This document shows, piece by piece, positions 49,525 through 58,666 of a stretch of DNA of 64,000 bases. Both the position numbers and the translations under genes were made by a program. Under the pieces are notes generated by a model that had not been told where the DNA came from, did not search any database, and saw only the letters and a program-made list of their open reading frames with translations. The stretch lies in assembly GCF_019218745.1 (NCBI RefSeq), contig NZ_JAHUXA010000002.1, positions 248,001 through 312,000 of the forward strand. Reading direction: 5' to 3'. The stretch's first letter is position 1, and every line of letters starts with the position of its first letter. The stretch comes from Enterobacter sp. ENT03. Its GTDB lineage: Bacteria; Pseudomonadota; Gammaproteobacteria; Enterobacterales; Enterobacteriaceae.

Positions 49525-50376
49525 ATGAAGAAGATGAGCACTCTTCCGGCGGCGCCGGAGGGGCGGATTTCTGCGTCCGGAAAACGCGATCTGCCTGCAG
49601 CAGCTATTGAACGCTGGGACAGCAGCATTCGAGCTGCTGCGCAGTCAGGCGAGAACACCATCACCATTTTCGACGTGATCGGAGAGGACTGGTGGGGGGA
49701 CGGCGTGAGTGCAAACCGGATTGCAGCAGCGCTGCGTTCGCTCGGCGGCGAGGATGTGACGGTTCACATCAACTCACCTGGCGGGGATATGTTCGAAGGT
49801 CTCGCCATTTACAACCTTCTGCGTGAATACCAGGGGAAGGTCACCGTGAAAGTGCTGGGTCTCGCAGCGTCAGCGGCATCCATCATCGCAATGGCGGGGG
49901 ATGAGGTCCAGATTGGCCGCGGCGCGTTTCTTATGATCCATAACGCCTGGATTATGGCTGCCGGCAACCGGAATGATTTCCGGGAATACGCCGACTACCT
50001 GGAGCCATTCGATAAAGCGATGGCAGACATCTATGCCGCCCGCTCCGGCATGCCGGTCGAAGAAATTAAGTCGCTGATGGACAAAGAGTCCTTTATTGGC
50101 GGTAGCGACTCAGTGGCCAGAGGCCTGGCCGACGCGCTGCTCCCGTCCGATGAAATCACCAGCGATGAAGAAAGCCCAGCAGCAGCAATCCGTAAAATTG
50201 ATGCTTTTCTGGCGAAGGGGGGCATGCCCCGCTCTGAACGCCGGAAGCACCTGAAAGCTTTGAGCAGCATGCCAGGCGCTGCTGCCAGAGAAAACGACAA
50301 GCCGGGCGCTGTCGATGAAGTAAGTCCTGAAGCAATCAACTCTCTCAAATCTGCGCTGGCGTCGTTCGGCGAATAA
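49525..50376 (+). CDS. ClpP-like head maturation protease
   Basis: 283 residues. ClpP fold: VTVHINSPGGDMFEGLAIYNLLR, catalytic Ser in GLAASAASIIAMAG and His in FLMIHNAW, Asp further on. The C-terminal about 70 residues are extra and may act as scaffold. It cuts the delta domain from the capsid protein during head assembly. Confidence 0.94.
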   Translation: MKKMSTLPAAPEGRISASGKRDLPAAAIERWDSSIRAAAQSGENTITIFDVIGEDWWGDGVSANRIAAALRSLGGEDVTVHINSPGGDMFEGLAIYNLLREYQGKVTVKVLGLAASAASIIAMAGDEVQIGRGAFLMIHNAWIMAAGNRNDFREYADYLEPFDKAMADIYAARSGMPVEEIKSLMDKESFIGGSDSVARGLADALLPSDEITSDEESPAAAIRKIDAFLAKGGMPRSERRKHLKALSSMPGAAARENDKPGAVDEVSPEAINSLKSALASFGE

Positions 50377-50385
50377 GGAAACAAC

Positions 50386-51594
50386 ATGTCCCAAGTAAAT
50401 GAACTCCTGCAGAAGGTATCGGCCAAACTGGAAGAGGTCTCCTCTGATTTCAGTAAGAAGGCTGAAGACGCGCTGGCTGAAGCCCGCAAGTCAGGCTCAT
50501 TGTCTGCAGAAACTAAAGACGCGGTTGATAAAATCGCGCTTGAGCACAACGTGCTCAACGAATCCCTGAAAACGCTTAAAGCCTCAGTTGGTGATCTGGA
50601 GCAGCACGTAGCCAGCATGCCGCTGAACGCTGCGAAAGAAGGCGTCCAGTCTGTCGGTCAGCAACTGGTGTCGGCGGAAGTGATGAAAGATATTCGCTCC
50701 AGCATGGAGGGTGGTAAGCGCCTGAGCGTGCCGGTGCAGGCTGCCATCACCACCGTTGACGTTCCGGGGCAAATTATCGCACCGACGCGCCTGCCTGGCA
50801 TCGATCAGACGCCGAAGCAGCGTCTTTTCATCCGCGATCTGATTGCACCGGGCCGCACCCAGTCGAACACCATCTACTACGTGAAGCAGACCGGCTTCAC
50901 CAACAATGCCGCGGTTGTACCGGAAAACACCACGAAGCCTTACAGCGATATTCAGTTCACTGAAGAGACGACGCCGGTGCGTACCATCGCGCACATGTTC
51001 AAGGCATCTAAGCAGATCCTGGACGACTTTGCACAACTCCAGTCAACGGTGGACGCGGAGATGCGTTACGGCCTCAAGTACGTCGAAGAGCAGGAAATCC
51101 TTTTCGGCGACGGCACCGGCGCGCACCTGAAAGGGATCATCCCTCAGGCCGTTGCGTTTAACCCGGCGTTTGCAGTTGAGAAACAGTCCGGTATCGACGT
51201 ACTCCGTCTCGCAATGCTGCAGGCGCAACTGGCGCGCTTCCCGGCGTCCGGACACGTCCTGCACTTTACCGACTGGGCGCGCATCGAGTTGACCAAAGAC
51301 GAGCTGGGCCGGTATATCCTGGCAAATCCGGCGCAACTCACCACGCCGACACTGTGGGGTCTGCCTGTGGTTGCGACCGAAGCTGTTCAGTTCCTGGGTA
51401 AATTCCTGACCGGCGCATTTAACTCAGGCGCACAGCTTTTCGACCGCGAAGATGCCAACGTTGTGATCTCAACCGAGAACGCCGACGACTTCGAGAAGAA
51501 CATGATCTCCATTCGCTGCGAAGAGCGCGTTGCGCTGGCTGTTTATCGTCCGGAAGCGTTCGTGTTCGGTGCCCTGACGGGTGCTGGCAGCTAA
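50386..51594 (+). CDS. Major capsid protein (HK97 fold)
   Basis: 402 residues. The first about 110 form a helical delta/scaffold domain (LLQKVSAKLEEVSSDFSKKAEDALAEAR), and the mature capsid begins around VSAEVMKDIRSSMEGG. HK97 signatures: LFIRDLIAPGRTQSNTIYYVKQTGFTNNAAVVPE, FGDGTGAHLKGIIPQA, and DFEKNMISIRCEERVALAVYRPEAF at the C-terminus. Confidence 0.97.
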   Translation: MSQVNELLQKVSAKLEEVSSDFSKKAEDALAEARKSGSLSAETKDAVDKIALEHNVLNESLKTLKASVGDLEQHVASMPLNAAKEGVQSVGQQLVSAEVMKDIRSSMEGGKRLSVPVQAAITTVDVPGQIIAPTRLPGIDQTPKQRLFIRDLIAPGRTQSNTIYYVKQTGFTNNAAVVPENTTKPYSDIQFTEETTPVRTIAHMFKASKQILDDFAQLQSTVDAEMRYGLKYVEEQEILFGDGTGAHLKGIIPQAVAFNPAFAVEKQSGIDVLRLAMLQAQLARFPASGHVLHFTDWARIELTKDELGRYILANPAQLTTPTLWGLPVVATEAVQFLGKFLTGAFNSGAQLFDREDANVVISTENADDFEKNMISIRCEERVALAVYRPEAFVFGALTGAGS

Positions 51595-51601
51595 ACACTA
51601 C

Positions 51602-51624
51602 GGCGGCCTGCGGGCCGCCATTTT
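51602..51624 (+). terminator. Hairpin after the capsid gene
   Basis: GGCGGCC-TGCG-GGCCGCC followed by ATTTTTG; may lower expression of downstream genes relative to capsid. Confidence 0.7.
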
Positions 51625-51636
51625 TGAGGCAAATTC

Positions 51637-51969
51637 ATGTCGTTTCTTGAACCGTCCTTAGTCCGTAGCCATTGCCGTATCGATGATGATTTTACAGGTG
51701 ATGACAACCTGCTTGAAATCTATACCGGCGCGGCGGCGCGCTACGTTGAAACCTGGACACGGCGCAAGCTCTACAAAACCAATGATGAGCCGGGCTTTGC
51801 TGATGACGCCGATCGTCTGCTTCTCAATGACGATGTGCGCACGGCGATGCTGCTGCTTATCGGCCACTGGTACGCCAATCGTGAAGCAGTCGCTGTTGGC
51901 GAGACGGCGGCCCAGGTCCCTTTCGCAGTGGAGGCTCTTCTTCAGCCTTACAGGATTTATGGACTATGA
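51637..51969 (+). CDS. Head-tail connector protein (gp6 family)
   Basis: 110 residues: SLVRSHCRIDDDFTGDDNLLEIYTGAAARYVETWTRRKL and MLLLIGHWYANREAV are the classic HK97 gp6/QLRG pattern. It forms the ring below the portal. Its TGA overlaps the next ATG. Confidence 0.93.
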   Translation: MSFLEPSLVRSHCRIDDDFTGDDNLLEIYTGAAARYVETWTRRKLYKTNDEPGFADDADRLLLNDDVRTAMLLLIGHWYANREAVAVGETAAQVPFAVEALLQPYRIYGL

Positions 51970-52322
51970 GTTCGTTGCGAGCTGGCGAGCTGAATAAGCG
52001 CATAACTCTACAAACAGTAGAAATTCAACGTGGGCCTCTGGGAGAGCAACTACCAGATCAGCCTGTTCCTGTTGCTAAAGTATGGGCAAAAGCGGAGGTC
52101 GTTTCTAACCGGAAAATTCGCACGCTTGATCAACAGCAGGTGGTTGAAACGTGGTTATTCACAATCCGTCCCCGCAAAGACGTGCAGACAGACTGGAAAA
52201 TAACCTGGGGCGATGAGGTCTATACCGTGCGCGCTGTGGATCGCAGCCAGCCAGATCGCGCTGTAATGACTGCAGAAAGGGAGAACCGCCATGATAGAAC
52301 TGGCAATCAAAACTTCTCTTGA
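51966..52322 (+). CDS. Phage head closure protein
   Basis: 118 residues: AGELNKRITLQTVEIQRGPLGEQ at the start and VWAKAEV in the middle fit the head-tail joining family (lambda FII/HK97 gp7-like). It completes the neck. Its 3' end overlaps the next gene by 32 bp. Confidence 0.9.
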   Translation: MSSLRAGELNKRITLQTVEIQRGPLGEQLPDQPVPVAKVWAKAEVVSNRKIRTLDQQQVVETWLFTIRPRKDVQTDWKITWGDEVYTVRAVDRSQPDRAVMTAERENRHDRTGNQNFS

Positions 52323-52680
52323 ACGCCTTTCCGGGATGGCTGTTTACCCACTTTTATTACCAGACAGCGAGCAAAACGGGGTAACTTTTCAGCGAATATC
52401 AGATCCTGATGTTGAAAACGGTATGGTTCGCACAGGCCTTATTGCCGGACGCTTCCAGATTTCCATGTACAAAGTTGACGATTACACAGGCCTGTTACAA
52501 CTGGACAAAGCGATCTGGGCTGAATGGAAAAATATCATTCACGGATACCTCGAGGGATATCCGGTTCAGTATGTTCAGCGCGGCAATATCCTTCAGGACA
52601 AAACCACGCTGACGAGTAATCAAGTTCAGTATCGGCTCATCCGCGATTTCATTCTTTATTTTTATGAGGATTCATCATGA
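52291..52680 (+). CDS. DUF3168-like tail completion protein
   Basis: 129 residues (LSGMAVYPLLLPDSEQNGVTFQRISDPD...GRFQISMYKVDDYTGLLQLDKAIWAEW). The N-terminal LxxLxG..VYP and GVTFQRIS suggest the DUF3168/tail-terminator fold. By order it lies among the neck and tail completion genes before the gp10-like gene, which it overlaps by ATGA. Confidence 0.8.
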   Translation: MIELAIKTSLERLSGMAVYPLLLPDSEQNGVTFQRISDPDVENGMVRTGLIAGRFQISMYKVDDYTGLLQLDKAIWAEWKNIIHGYLEGYPVQYVQRGNILQDKTTLTSNQVQYRLIRDFILYFYEDSS

Positions 52681-53081
52681 TCCGCATGGAAGTAAAAGGG
52701 CTTCAGGAACTCGAGCGCCAACTCCTGGCGCTGGGCGAAAAGGTCGGGACGCAGATTCTACGTGATGCCGGGAAAGCTGCTCTTGAGCCCGTGCTGGAGG
52801 ACATGAAAGCACATGCTGGTTATGACGAAACAGCAAAAGGTGAGCACATGCGCGACTCCATTAAAATTCGCTCATCCACTTCCAAAGCCAGGGGCAATGC
52901 GGTTGTTTATCTTCGCGTTGGCCCGAGTAAAAAACACTTCATCAAAGCCCTGGCTCAGGAGATGGGGACGGTTAAGCAGGTTGCCAGTCCCTTCATTCGT
53001 CCGGCCCTCGATTATCAGAAAGCGAAAGTTCTGCGCATTCTCGCGATAGAAATCCGCGATCGTATTGAAAACCATCGGTAG
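52677..53081 (+). CDS. HK97-gp10 family morphogenesis protein
   Basis: 134 residues: VKGLQELERQLLALGEKVGTQILRDAGKAALEPVLEDMKAHA is the HK97 gp10 opening, and MGTVKQVASPFIRPALDYQKAKVL is its end motif (P-F-x-R-P-A). A tail-joining or neck protein. Confidence 0.93.
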   Translation: MIRMEVKGLQELERQLLALGEKVGTQILRDAGKAALEPVLEDMKAHAGYDETAKGEHMRDSIKIRSSTSKARGNAVVYLRVGPSKKHFIKALAQEMGTVKQVASPFIRPALDYQKAKVLRILAIEIRDRIENHR

Positions 53082-53113
53082 CGCTCGCTGCCACCTTTAA
53101 AGAGAGAGAAATT

Positions 53114-53566
53114 ATGGCTGATAAAACTTCGCCAGAGTACGCGATGCTGCCTGCCGGCACAGTCGTTATGTGGGGTACTGCGGGCAGCAACGTAGCAACA
53201 ATGAAACCGCTTATTAACTGTAAGGCGCTGGGCGCAACCGGACAGACAGGCAGCTTTGTGGACTGCACCACACTGATTGATACCAGCAAGCAGTTTATTT
53301 CCGACCTGCCGGAAGGCCCGGAAAAATCGCTTGGCTTCATCGACGATCCTGCCAACCAGGACTTTGCCGATTTCCTTAACGCAGCGGAGAACCGTGAAAC
53401 CGTGCAGTTTTACGTTGAGCTGCCAAACGGACGTACGGCGAATATGATCCTGGCGCTGTCCGGCTGGCAGATGAATGAAATCACCGCGCCGGCCAGCGAA
53501 GTCATTCAAATTACCGTTCAGGGTAAACAGAACAACATTGCCTGGGGTACGGCTGCAGGCAGCTGA
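53114..53566 (+). CDS. Major tail tube protein
   Basis: 150 residues, AGAGAGAG ribosome site. Gly-rich beta protein (LINCKALGATGQTGSFVDCTTLIDTSKQFISDLPEGPEKSLGFIDDPANQDF...ALSGWQMNEITAPASEVIQITVQGKQ), the lambda gpV/HK97 tail tube pattern. A terminator hairpin follows, consistent with high expression. Confidence 0.92.
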   Translation: MADKTSPEYAMLPAGTVVMWGTAGSNVATMKPLINCKALGATGQTGSFVDCTTLIDTSKQFISDLPEGPEKSLGFIDDPANQDFADFLNAAENRETVQFYVELPNGRTANMILALSGWQMNEITAPASEVIQITVQGKQNNIAWGTAAGS

Positions 53567-53585
53567 TCTTCGACATTATTCATTG

Positions 53586-53606
53586 GCCGCCTCTGGCGGC
53601 TTTTTA
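53586..53606 (+). terminator. Terminator after the tail tube gene
   Basis: GCCGCC-TCT-GGCGGC followed by T5. Confidence 0.8.
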
Positions 53607-53629
53607 TTATTTAATTCTCAGGAAAAACT

Positions 53630-53992
53630 ATGACTACCATTGATGTGTCTGCTCTGAAATCTGCGCTTCTGAAACCAAAAAACGCCATTATTACTGCCGA
53701 AATCTTTGGCACTACTGTTTATCTTCGCCGAATGACTGCCGGCGAACTTATCGATCATGAAGAAGCACTTCGTGACAGCCAGATCGCCGAAGATGCTCGT
53801 AAAGCCTCAGAGCTCAGCGTACAGCTCATTGTCGACTGCCTTGTACAGCCTGACGGCAGCCCTATTGCCGCTGAAGACAAACCTACCGCAGCCGAGCTGC
53901 TGCAGGCGCATGATAACGTCGCGCTGTTGGACGCTATTGCCACCGTCAAAAAGCATGCCTTGGGCAAGCTTGAGGATGCGGAAAAAAACTAA
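53630..53992 (+). CDS. Tail assembly chaperone (G-like product)
   Basis: 120 residues: IDVSALKSALLKPKNAIITAEIFGTTVYLRRMTAGELIDHEEALRD...TVKKHALGKLEDAEKN. Position (between tail tube and tape measure) and length fit the tail chaperone. Its last codons are GAA AAA AAC TAA, giving a slippery site, so part of the ribosomes continue into the T extension. Confidence 0.9.
   Translation: MTTIDVSALKSALLKPKNAIITAEIFGTTVYLRRMTAGELIDHEEALRDSQIAEDARKASELSVQLIVDCLVQPDGSPIAAEDKPTAAELLQAHDNVALLDAIATVKKHALGKLEDAEKN
53983..53989 (+). other. Programmed -1 frameshift site A AAA AAC
   Basis: The heptamer is in the correct phase (zero frame GAA AAA AAC TAA) immediately before the stop. In the -1 frame an open reading frame continues for 80 codons to 54231. 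This is the lambda G-GT arrangement. Confidence 0.85.
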
Positions 53993-54231
53993 CCAGCTCG
54001 CCCTGGCTTGAGCTGATTTTCTGGCTGGCCGACCGCTGGGGCGAGCCCGATCCGTCGAAGATAGCTTCACTCCCGGTAGAAACTCTCTACCACTGGCGCG
54101 CGTATTTCCTGCGTACCGGTGCCATCAGCCGTCCCGGCGAGGAGAGTGGGCCACCTCCTGAAACCCCGCCTCCCGCTGCAGTCAGTAACGTTGACGATCA
54201 GTGTGCGGCCGTAATGAGAGCGTTAATGTAA
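53989..54231 (+). CDS. T extension of the tail assembly chaperone (made by -1 frameshift)
   Basis: It reads LTSSPWLELIFWLADRWGEPDPSKIASLPVETLYHWRAYFLRTGAISRP... and ends with TAA overlapping the tape-measure ATG (TAATG). There is no independent start codon, so it is translated only as a fusion to the preceding protein (about 200 residues in all). It binds the tape measure during tail assembly. Confidence 0.85.
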   Translation, partial: LTSSPWLELIFWLADRWGEPDPSKIASLPVETLYHWRAYFLRTGAISRPGEESGPPPETPPPAAVSNVDDQCAAVMRALM

Positions 54232-57200
54232 TGGCTGACGTTGCCTCCCTTGCCGTCGGGCTGCATCTCAACGCAGCCAATTTCAAATCTCAGCTGATGG
54301 GCGCATACGGTGACGCTGAGAACTCCTCAAAACGCTTCAACCGCAACGCCCAGGAAGATGCAAAAAAGACCGATGAGGCCTATTCCCGGATAGGAAAAAC
54401 TGTCACGGGCGTTGCCGGCCGTCTGGCGGGGCTTGCTGGCGTCGGGCTGTCACTGGGTACCATCATCACGACAACCCGTGATTACGGGCAGGCATTATCG
54501 GATCTGTCGGCCATCACTGGCGCAACGGGCGCCCAGTTAAAGACGCTCGATGAAGCCGCCCAGGAAATGGGTCGGAGCACTGAATACAGTGCGAGCCAGG
54601 CTGTTGAAGCACTGAAGCTGATGGCTTCGGCTAAACCTGAACTGCTTCAAACTGCAGACGGACTGACTGAGGCAACAAAAAGCGCGCTTACGCTTGCCCA
54701 GGCAGCCGGGTCAACTTTGCCGGACGCAACCCGGACGCTGGCCCTTTCGTTAAACCAGTTCGGCGCAGGCGCTCAGGAGGCAGACCGTTATATCAACGTG
54801 CTGGCTGCCGGTGCCAAATTCGGTGCTTCTGAAATTGCTGATACTGCCGCCGCCATCAAAAATGGCGGTGTGGCCGCGGCGCAGGCCGGGGTAGGGTTTG
54901 AAACGCTGAACGCAGCGATTCAGGTTCTGGCTGAGCGTGAAATTAAAGGCGGTGAAGCAGGCACCGCGCTGAGAAACATCATTCTTGCTCTGGAAAAAGG
55001 CACTGACAAAACGCTGAAGCCGTCAGTTGTAGGGCTCAGTGGCGCACTGGAGAACTTGTCGAAGAAAAATCTTTCCACCGCGCAGGCCGTTAAACTCTTC
55101 GGGGTTGAGAACATCAACGCGGCATCCGTGCTGGTGGACAACCGTAGCAAACTTGACTCCCTGACCCAGGCCCTTACTGGCACCCAGACGGCGCATGAGC
55201 AGGCTGCTATTCGGGTGAATAACCTGAATGGTGACATCATGGGGCTGACCAGTGCTTTTGAAGGGATGATCATTAAGATTGGTCAAAGCAGTACCGGCCC
55301 TCTGCGTTCCGGTATCAAGTCAGTAACCGATGGCATTAACCTGCTTACCGATAATTTTAATGCCGTTGCAAGCGTGGCGCTTTATACGCTGATCCCCGTC
55401 CTTTCAACGAAGCTCACCGCGGGGCTGAGGGAAAGCGTAAGTGCCTGGCAGCAGAATCAGGCAGCCGTAAAAGCTACGGCTGCGGCCCAGGCTGATGGCG
55501 CGCGCAAAACGCTGGAAGCTACTGCCGCCACGCTCAAGCGAAATGACGCTGAGTTTGGTTACTATCGTCAGCTGGAAAAAACCGCCAGGCAGCATGGTCT
55601 TAACGTTAACTACCAGGGGGAGTTTAACCGGCTTATCCGGGAGGAAACCGAGCAAACTAATCTGGCCACGCGTGCCCAAATGCAGCTGGCAGCGGCCAAT
55701 CGTCAGGTATCACTGACAGCTCGTGCTGCCTCGGTTGCAGTTGGTCTGGCTCGTGGTGCTTTAGCTCTGGTTGGGGGGCCATTCGGCGCAGCAATGCTGG
55801 CGGGATCCGCGCTTCTGTATTTCCATCAGCAGGCGAAAGATGCCCGCCAGTCTGCAGTTAACCTCAAGGATGCGGTCGTTGAAACCACGGCTGCGCTGAT
55901 GCAGCTTTCTGATAAGCAACTGGCTGTTAAACAGCTCGATCTTGGGGACCAACTTGAGAGCCAGCTGGGAGAACAGGAAAAGCTTCAGAACCAGCTGAAG
56001 TACATGAATAAACAGATTGATCAGTCGAACAAGCAGGGCTGGATCGGCGATGTCTTTGGTAACAAGAAGGACATGCAGGCTGCGCGTCAGCGAGCTGAAG
56101 CTGATTTGGAGTCGGTTAATCAGGGTATTCAAAAAACACGAGACAATCTGGAAAACGTCGGTAAAGCGCGATTTTTAGTTCATACAGGTATTGCCAACCA
56201 GGCCAACGCCTTAGCGAATGACATCAAGACCATTACAGCCGAGACAGCGAAAGCCGGGGAAGGTGTCACTACACCGTGGACCGGGAAAGATACTGAAAAA
56301 GCCAAAAAGGAAACGGTTAACCAGTACCTTCAGTTGCGCAGGGAAATCGAAGAAGCTCACGCTACCAGCCTTGGCAGAATCGACCTGCAGGAAAGGGCCA
56401 GCCAGGAAAAACTGATCGCCGCCGCTCGCAAAAATGGGGCAAGTGAGCAGGATCTGCAGCGCACTCTGCTGATGAATGCCGAGAACTACGAGAAACAACG
56501 CGCTGAACTGGCCGAACAATATTCCCCTGCGCGCGCAGCTATCAATCAGGAAAAGGAGGCCAGTCAGGAACTCAAGTCGCTACTTGATGCCCGTCTGCTT
56601 ACCGAGAAGGAGTATATGGCGGCGCGGGTTAAGCTGTCACAGGATACTTCCCGGCAGATTTTGCAGGCACAGGCTGATGCCCTTGCGGCGCCGCGTCTAG
56701 ATCCTGGTGGGGATGTGGATCCATTGGCCCAGCAAAGGAATCAACTGGTACAGCAGCAAAGCCTTATTGAAACCTACTATCGAAATGGGGCCGTCAGTAA
56801 GCAACAGTACGAAATGCTGATGCAGAAGAGCAGTAAAGATTCTGCAGATGCTCAGTATCAAACCGCGCTGGAATTATATCGCTCACAAAGTGACTTCAAT
56901 AACCTGGCGATCGGCATGGTTGAAGCCACCCGGGAGCGAACCACGAATGTTCTGACTGGCCTGCTGACCCGTACCCAGACTTTTAAAGAAGGCATGATCA
57001 ATCTGTTCTCCACGCTGACTCAGTCGATTATTCAAAACCTTGTCGATATGGCAGCGCAGGCGCTGGTTACTAATACCATTTTGAGTTCGATTATGGGTAT
57101 TGGTTCGAGTGTGCTTGGCGGTGTCAGTGGAGGCGCGGCGGCCAGCTCTGGAACAGCGATTTCCGACTATGGCAGCAACTTCCAGTTCAACGCTAAAGGC

Positions 57201-57572
57201 GGCGTTTATTCGTCCTCAGATTTAAGCGCATACAGCGGTCAGGTTGTCGATAACCCCACGTTCTTCGCCTTCGCGAAAGGGGCAGGGGTAATGGGCGAGG
57301 CAGGCCCGGAGGCGATCATGCCGCTAACCCGCGCAGCTGATGGCTCACTGGGTGTACGTGCAGTATCTGGAGCCGGAACAGGAGGCGACGCGGCACCGAG
57401 GGTTTATATCACCATCGACGGCAATGGCAACACATCCACGCAGGCGCCTTCCGGACTGGAACAATTCGGAGCTGACGTCGGACGATTCGTCGATCAGCGA
57501 TATAAGCAAAACGTCATGCGTGATATTCGTCCCGGCGGAGATATCTGGAACTCGATGAAAGGAACCCGATAA
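54231..57572 (+). CDS. Tail tape measure protein
   Basis: 1113 residues from the ATG at 54231 (overlapping the T stop); an upstream start at 54201 is in the overlap and rejected. The N-terminal coil leads into the TP901-type tape-measure core (TRDYGQALSDLSAITGATGAQLKTLDEAAQEMGRSTEYSASQAVEALKLMASA). A hydrophobic stretch lies near 530 (GLARGALALVGGPFGAAMLAGSALLYF), a long coiled coil at 600-830, and a Gly-rich C-terminus. Its length sets the tail length. Confidence 0.96.
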   Translation: MADVASLAVGLHLNAANFKSQLMGAYGDAENSSKRFNRNAQEDAKKTDEAYSRIGKTVTGVAGRLAGLAGVGLSLGTIITTTRDYGQALSDLSAITGATGAQLKTLDEAAQEMGRSTEYSASQAVEALKLMASAKPELLQTADGLTEATKSALTLAQAAGSTLPDATRTLALSLNQFGAGAQEADRYINVLAAGAKFGASEIADTAAAIKNGGVAAAQAGVGFETLNAAIQVLAEREIKGGEAGTALRNIILALEKGTDKTLKPSVVGLSGALENLSKKNLSTAQAVKLFGVENINAASVLVDNRSKLDSLTQALTGTQTAHEQAAIRVNNLNGDIMGLTSAFEGMIIKIGQSSTGPLRSGIKSVTDGINLLTDNFNAVASVALYTLIPVLSTKLTAGLRESVSAWQQNQAAVKATAAAQADGARKTLEATAATLKRNDAEFGYYRQLEKTARQHGLNVNYQGEFNRLIREETEQTNLATRAQMQLAAANRQVSLTARAASVAVGLARGALALVGGPFGAAMLAGSALLYFHQQAKDARQSAVNLKDAVVETTAALMQLSDKQLAVKQLDLGDQLESQLGEQEKLQNQLKYMNKQIDQSNKQGWIGDVFGNKKDMQAARQRAEADLESVNQGIQKTRDNLENVGKARFLVHTGIANQANALANDIKTITAETAKAGEGVTTPWTGKDTEKAKKETVNQYLQLRREIEEAHATSLGRIDLQERASQEKLIAAARKNGASEQDLQRTLLMNAENYEKQRAELAEQYSPARAAINQEKEASQELKSLLDARLLTEKEYMAARVKLSQDTSRQILQAQADALAAPRLDPGGDVDPLAQQRNQLVQQQSLIETYYRNGAVSKQQYEMLMQKSSKDSADAQYQTALELYRSQSDFNNLAIGMVEATRERTTNVLTGLLTRTQTFKEGMINLFSTLTQSIIQNLVDMAAQALVTNTILSSIMGIGSSVLGGVSGGAAASSGTAISDYGSNFQFNAKGGVYSSSDLSAYSGQVVDNPTFFAFAKGAGVMGEAGPEAIMPLTRAADGSLGVRAVSGAGTGGDAAPRVYITIDGNGNTSTQAPSGLEQFGADVGRFVDQRYKQNVMRDIRPGGDIWNSMKGTR

Positions 57573-57574
57573 AT

Positions 57575-57913
57575 ATGGCCATCGAAACCTTTCCCTGGAG
57601 TCCCAGGGTTAGTCCGTCCCAAACAGTCTCGTTTAGAACCAGAAGTGCAAAGTTCGGTGACGGATATGAGCAGATCTCTGGTGATGGCATTAACCCTCGT
57701 AACCAGCAATGGGAGCTTAACTTTGTAGGCACAGAGGAATACATCCAGAAGATCAAGAATTTCCTGGACAGGCATGGAGGTACAAAAGCCTTTCTATGGA
57801 AACCACCGCTTGAATCGCTGGGGTTATATCGCTGCGCCGAGTATAAGCCCACTCCTATGGGGGGTGAGAACTACTCCCTTTCTGCAACGTTCCAACAGGC
57901 CTTCAAACCATGA
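57575..57913 (+). CDS. Minor tail protein M-like
   Basis: 112 residues: FPWSPRVSPSQTVSFRTRSAKFGDGYEQISGDGINPRNQQWELNFVG...FLDRHGGTKAFLWKPP is the lambda gpM signature. Part of the tail tip. Overlaps the next ATG by four bases. Confidence 0.95.
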   Translation: MAIETFPWSPRVSPSQTVSFRTRSAKFGDGYEQISGDGINPRNQQWELNFVGTEEYIQKIKNFLDRHGGTKAFLWKPPLESLGLYRCAEYKPTPMGGENYSLSATFQQAFKP

Positions 57914-58665
57914 GTCTTAACGCAGATTATCAGAAGCTTGAGCCCGGCGATGAAGTCAGGCTGTTCGAGGTGGATGGTACTGCCTTCGGTACGGGCGAGG
58001 TGTTGCGCTTTCACAGCTACCGCCTTGCTCACACTGAAGCGGAAATCGCCGCTGCTGGTGGGGATGAAAATAAGCTACCGGCGAAATCTATCTGGTGGCA
58101 GGGTGAGGAATACAAAGCCTGGCCTTGTCAGATTGAGGATATCGAATCTTCTACCAGTGGCAGCAGCGCGCAACCGAAATTATCGGTGGCTAACCTCGAC
58201 AGCTCCATCACGGCGCTTTGTCTTGCCTATGACGATATGCTGCAGGCGAAGGTGACGATCCATGACACCCTGGGTAAATATCTCGATGCTAAAAACTTTA
58301 CTGGGGGTAATGCCACAGCCGATCCGACGCAGGAGAAGCTGAAAGTTTTTTACATCGATGCAAAGAGCAGTGAAACCAACGAAGTGGTCGAGTTCACGCT
58401 CTCCAGCCCGATGGATCTGCAGGGGCTGATGATACCGACGCGCCAGCTCCATTCTCTTTGCACCTGGTGCATCCGGAATAAGTACCGCACCGGCGACGGT
58501 TGCGACTATGCAGGGACGCGCTATTTTGACAAAAACAACAATCCGGTAAGCGATCCATCACTGGACGAATGCAACGGAACCCTGACGGCCTGCAAGCTCC
58601 GGTTCGGTGAAAATAACGAACTCTCTTTCGGTGGCTTCCCCGGCACGTCTTTAATCAGGAGCTGA
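57910..58665 (+). CDS. Minor tail protein L-like
   Basis: 251 residues. N-terminal beta domain; the C-terminal part holds four cysteines (LCTWCIRNKYRTGDGCDYAG and DECNGTLTACKLR), the metal or Fe-S binding pattern of lambda gpL. It joins tube and tip. Confidence 0.95.
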   Translation: MSLNADYQKLEPGDEVRLFEVDGTAFGTGEVLRFHSYRLAHTEAEIAAAGGDENKLPAKSIWWQGEEYKAWPCQIEDIESSTSGSSAQPKLSVANLDSSITALCLAYDDMLQAKVTIHDTLGKYLDAKNFTGGNATADPTQEKLKVFYIDAKSSETNEVVEFTLSSPMDLQGLMIPTRQLHSLCTWCIRNKYRTGDGCDYAGTRYFDKNNNPVSDPSLDECNGTLTACKLRFGENNELSFGGFPGTSLIRS

Positions 58666-58666
58666 T

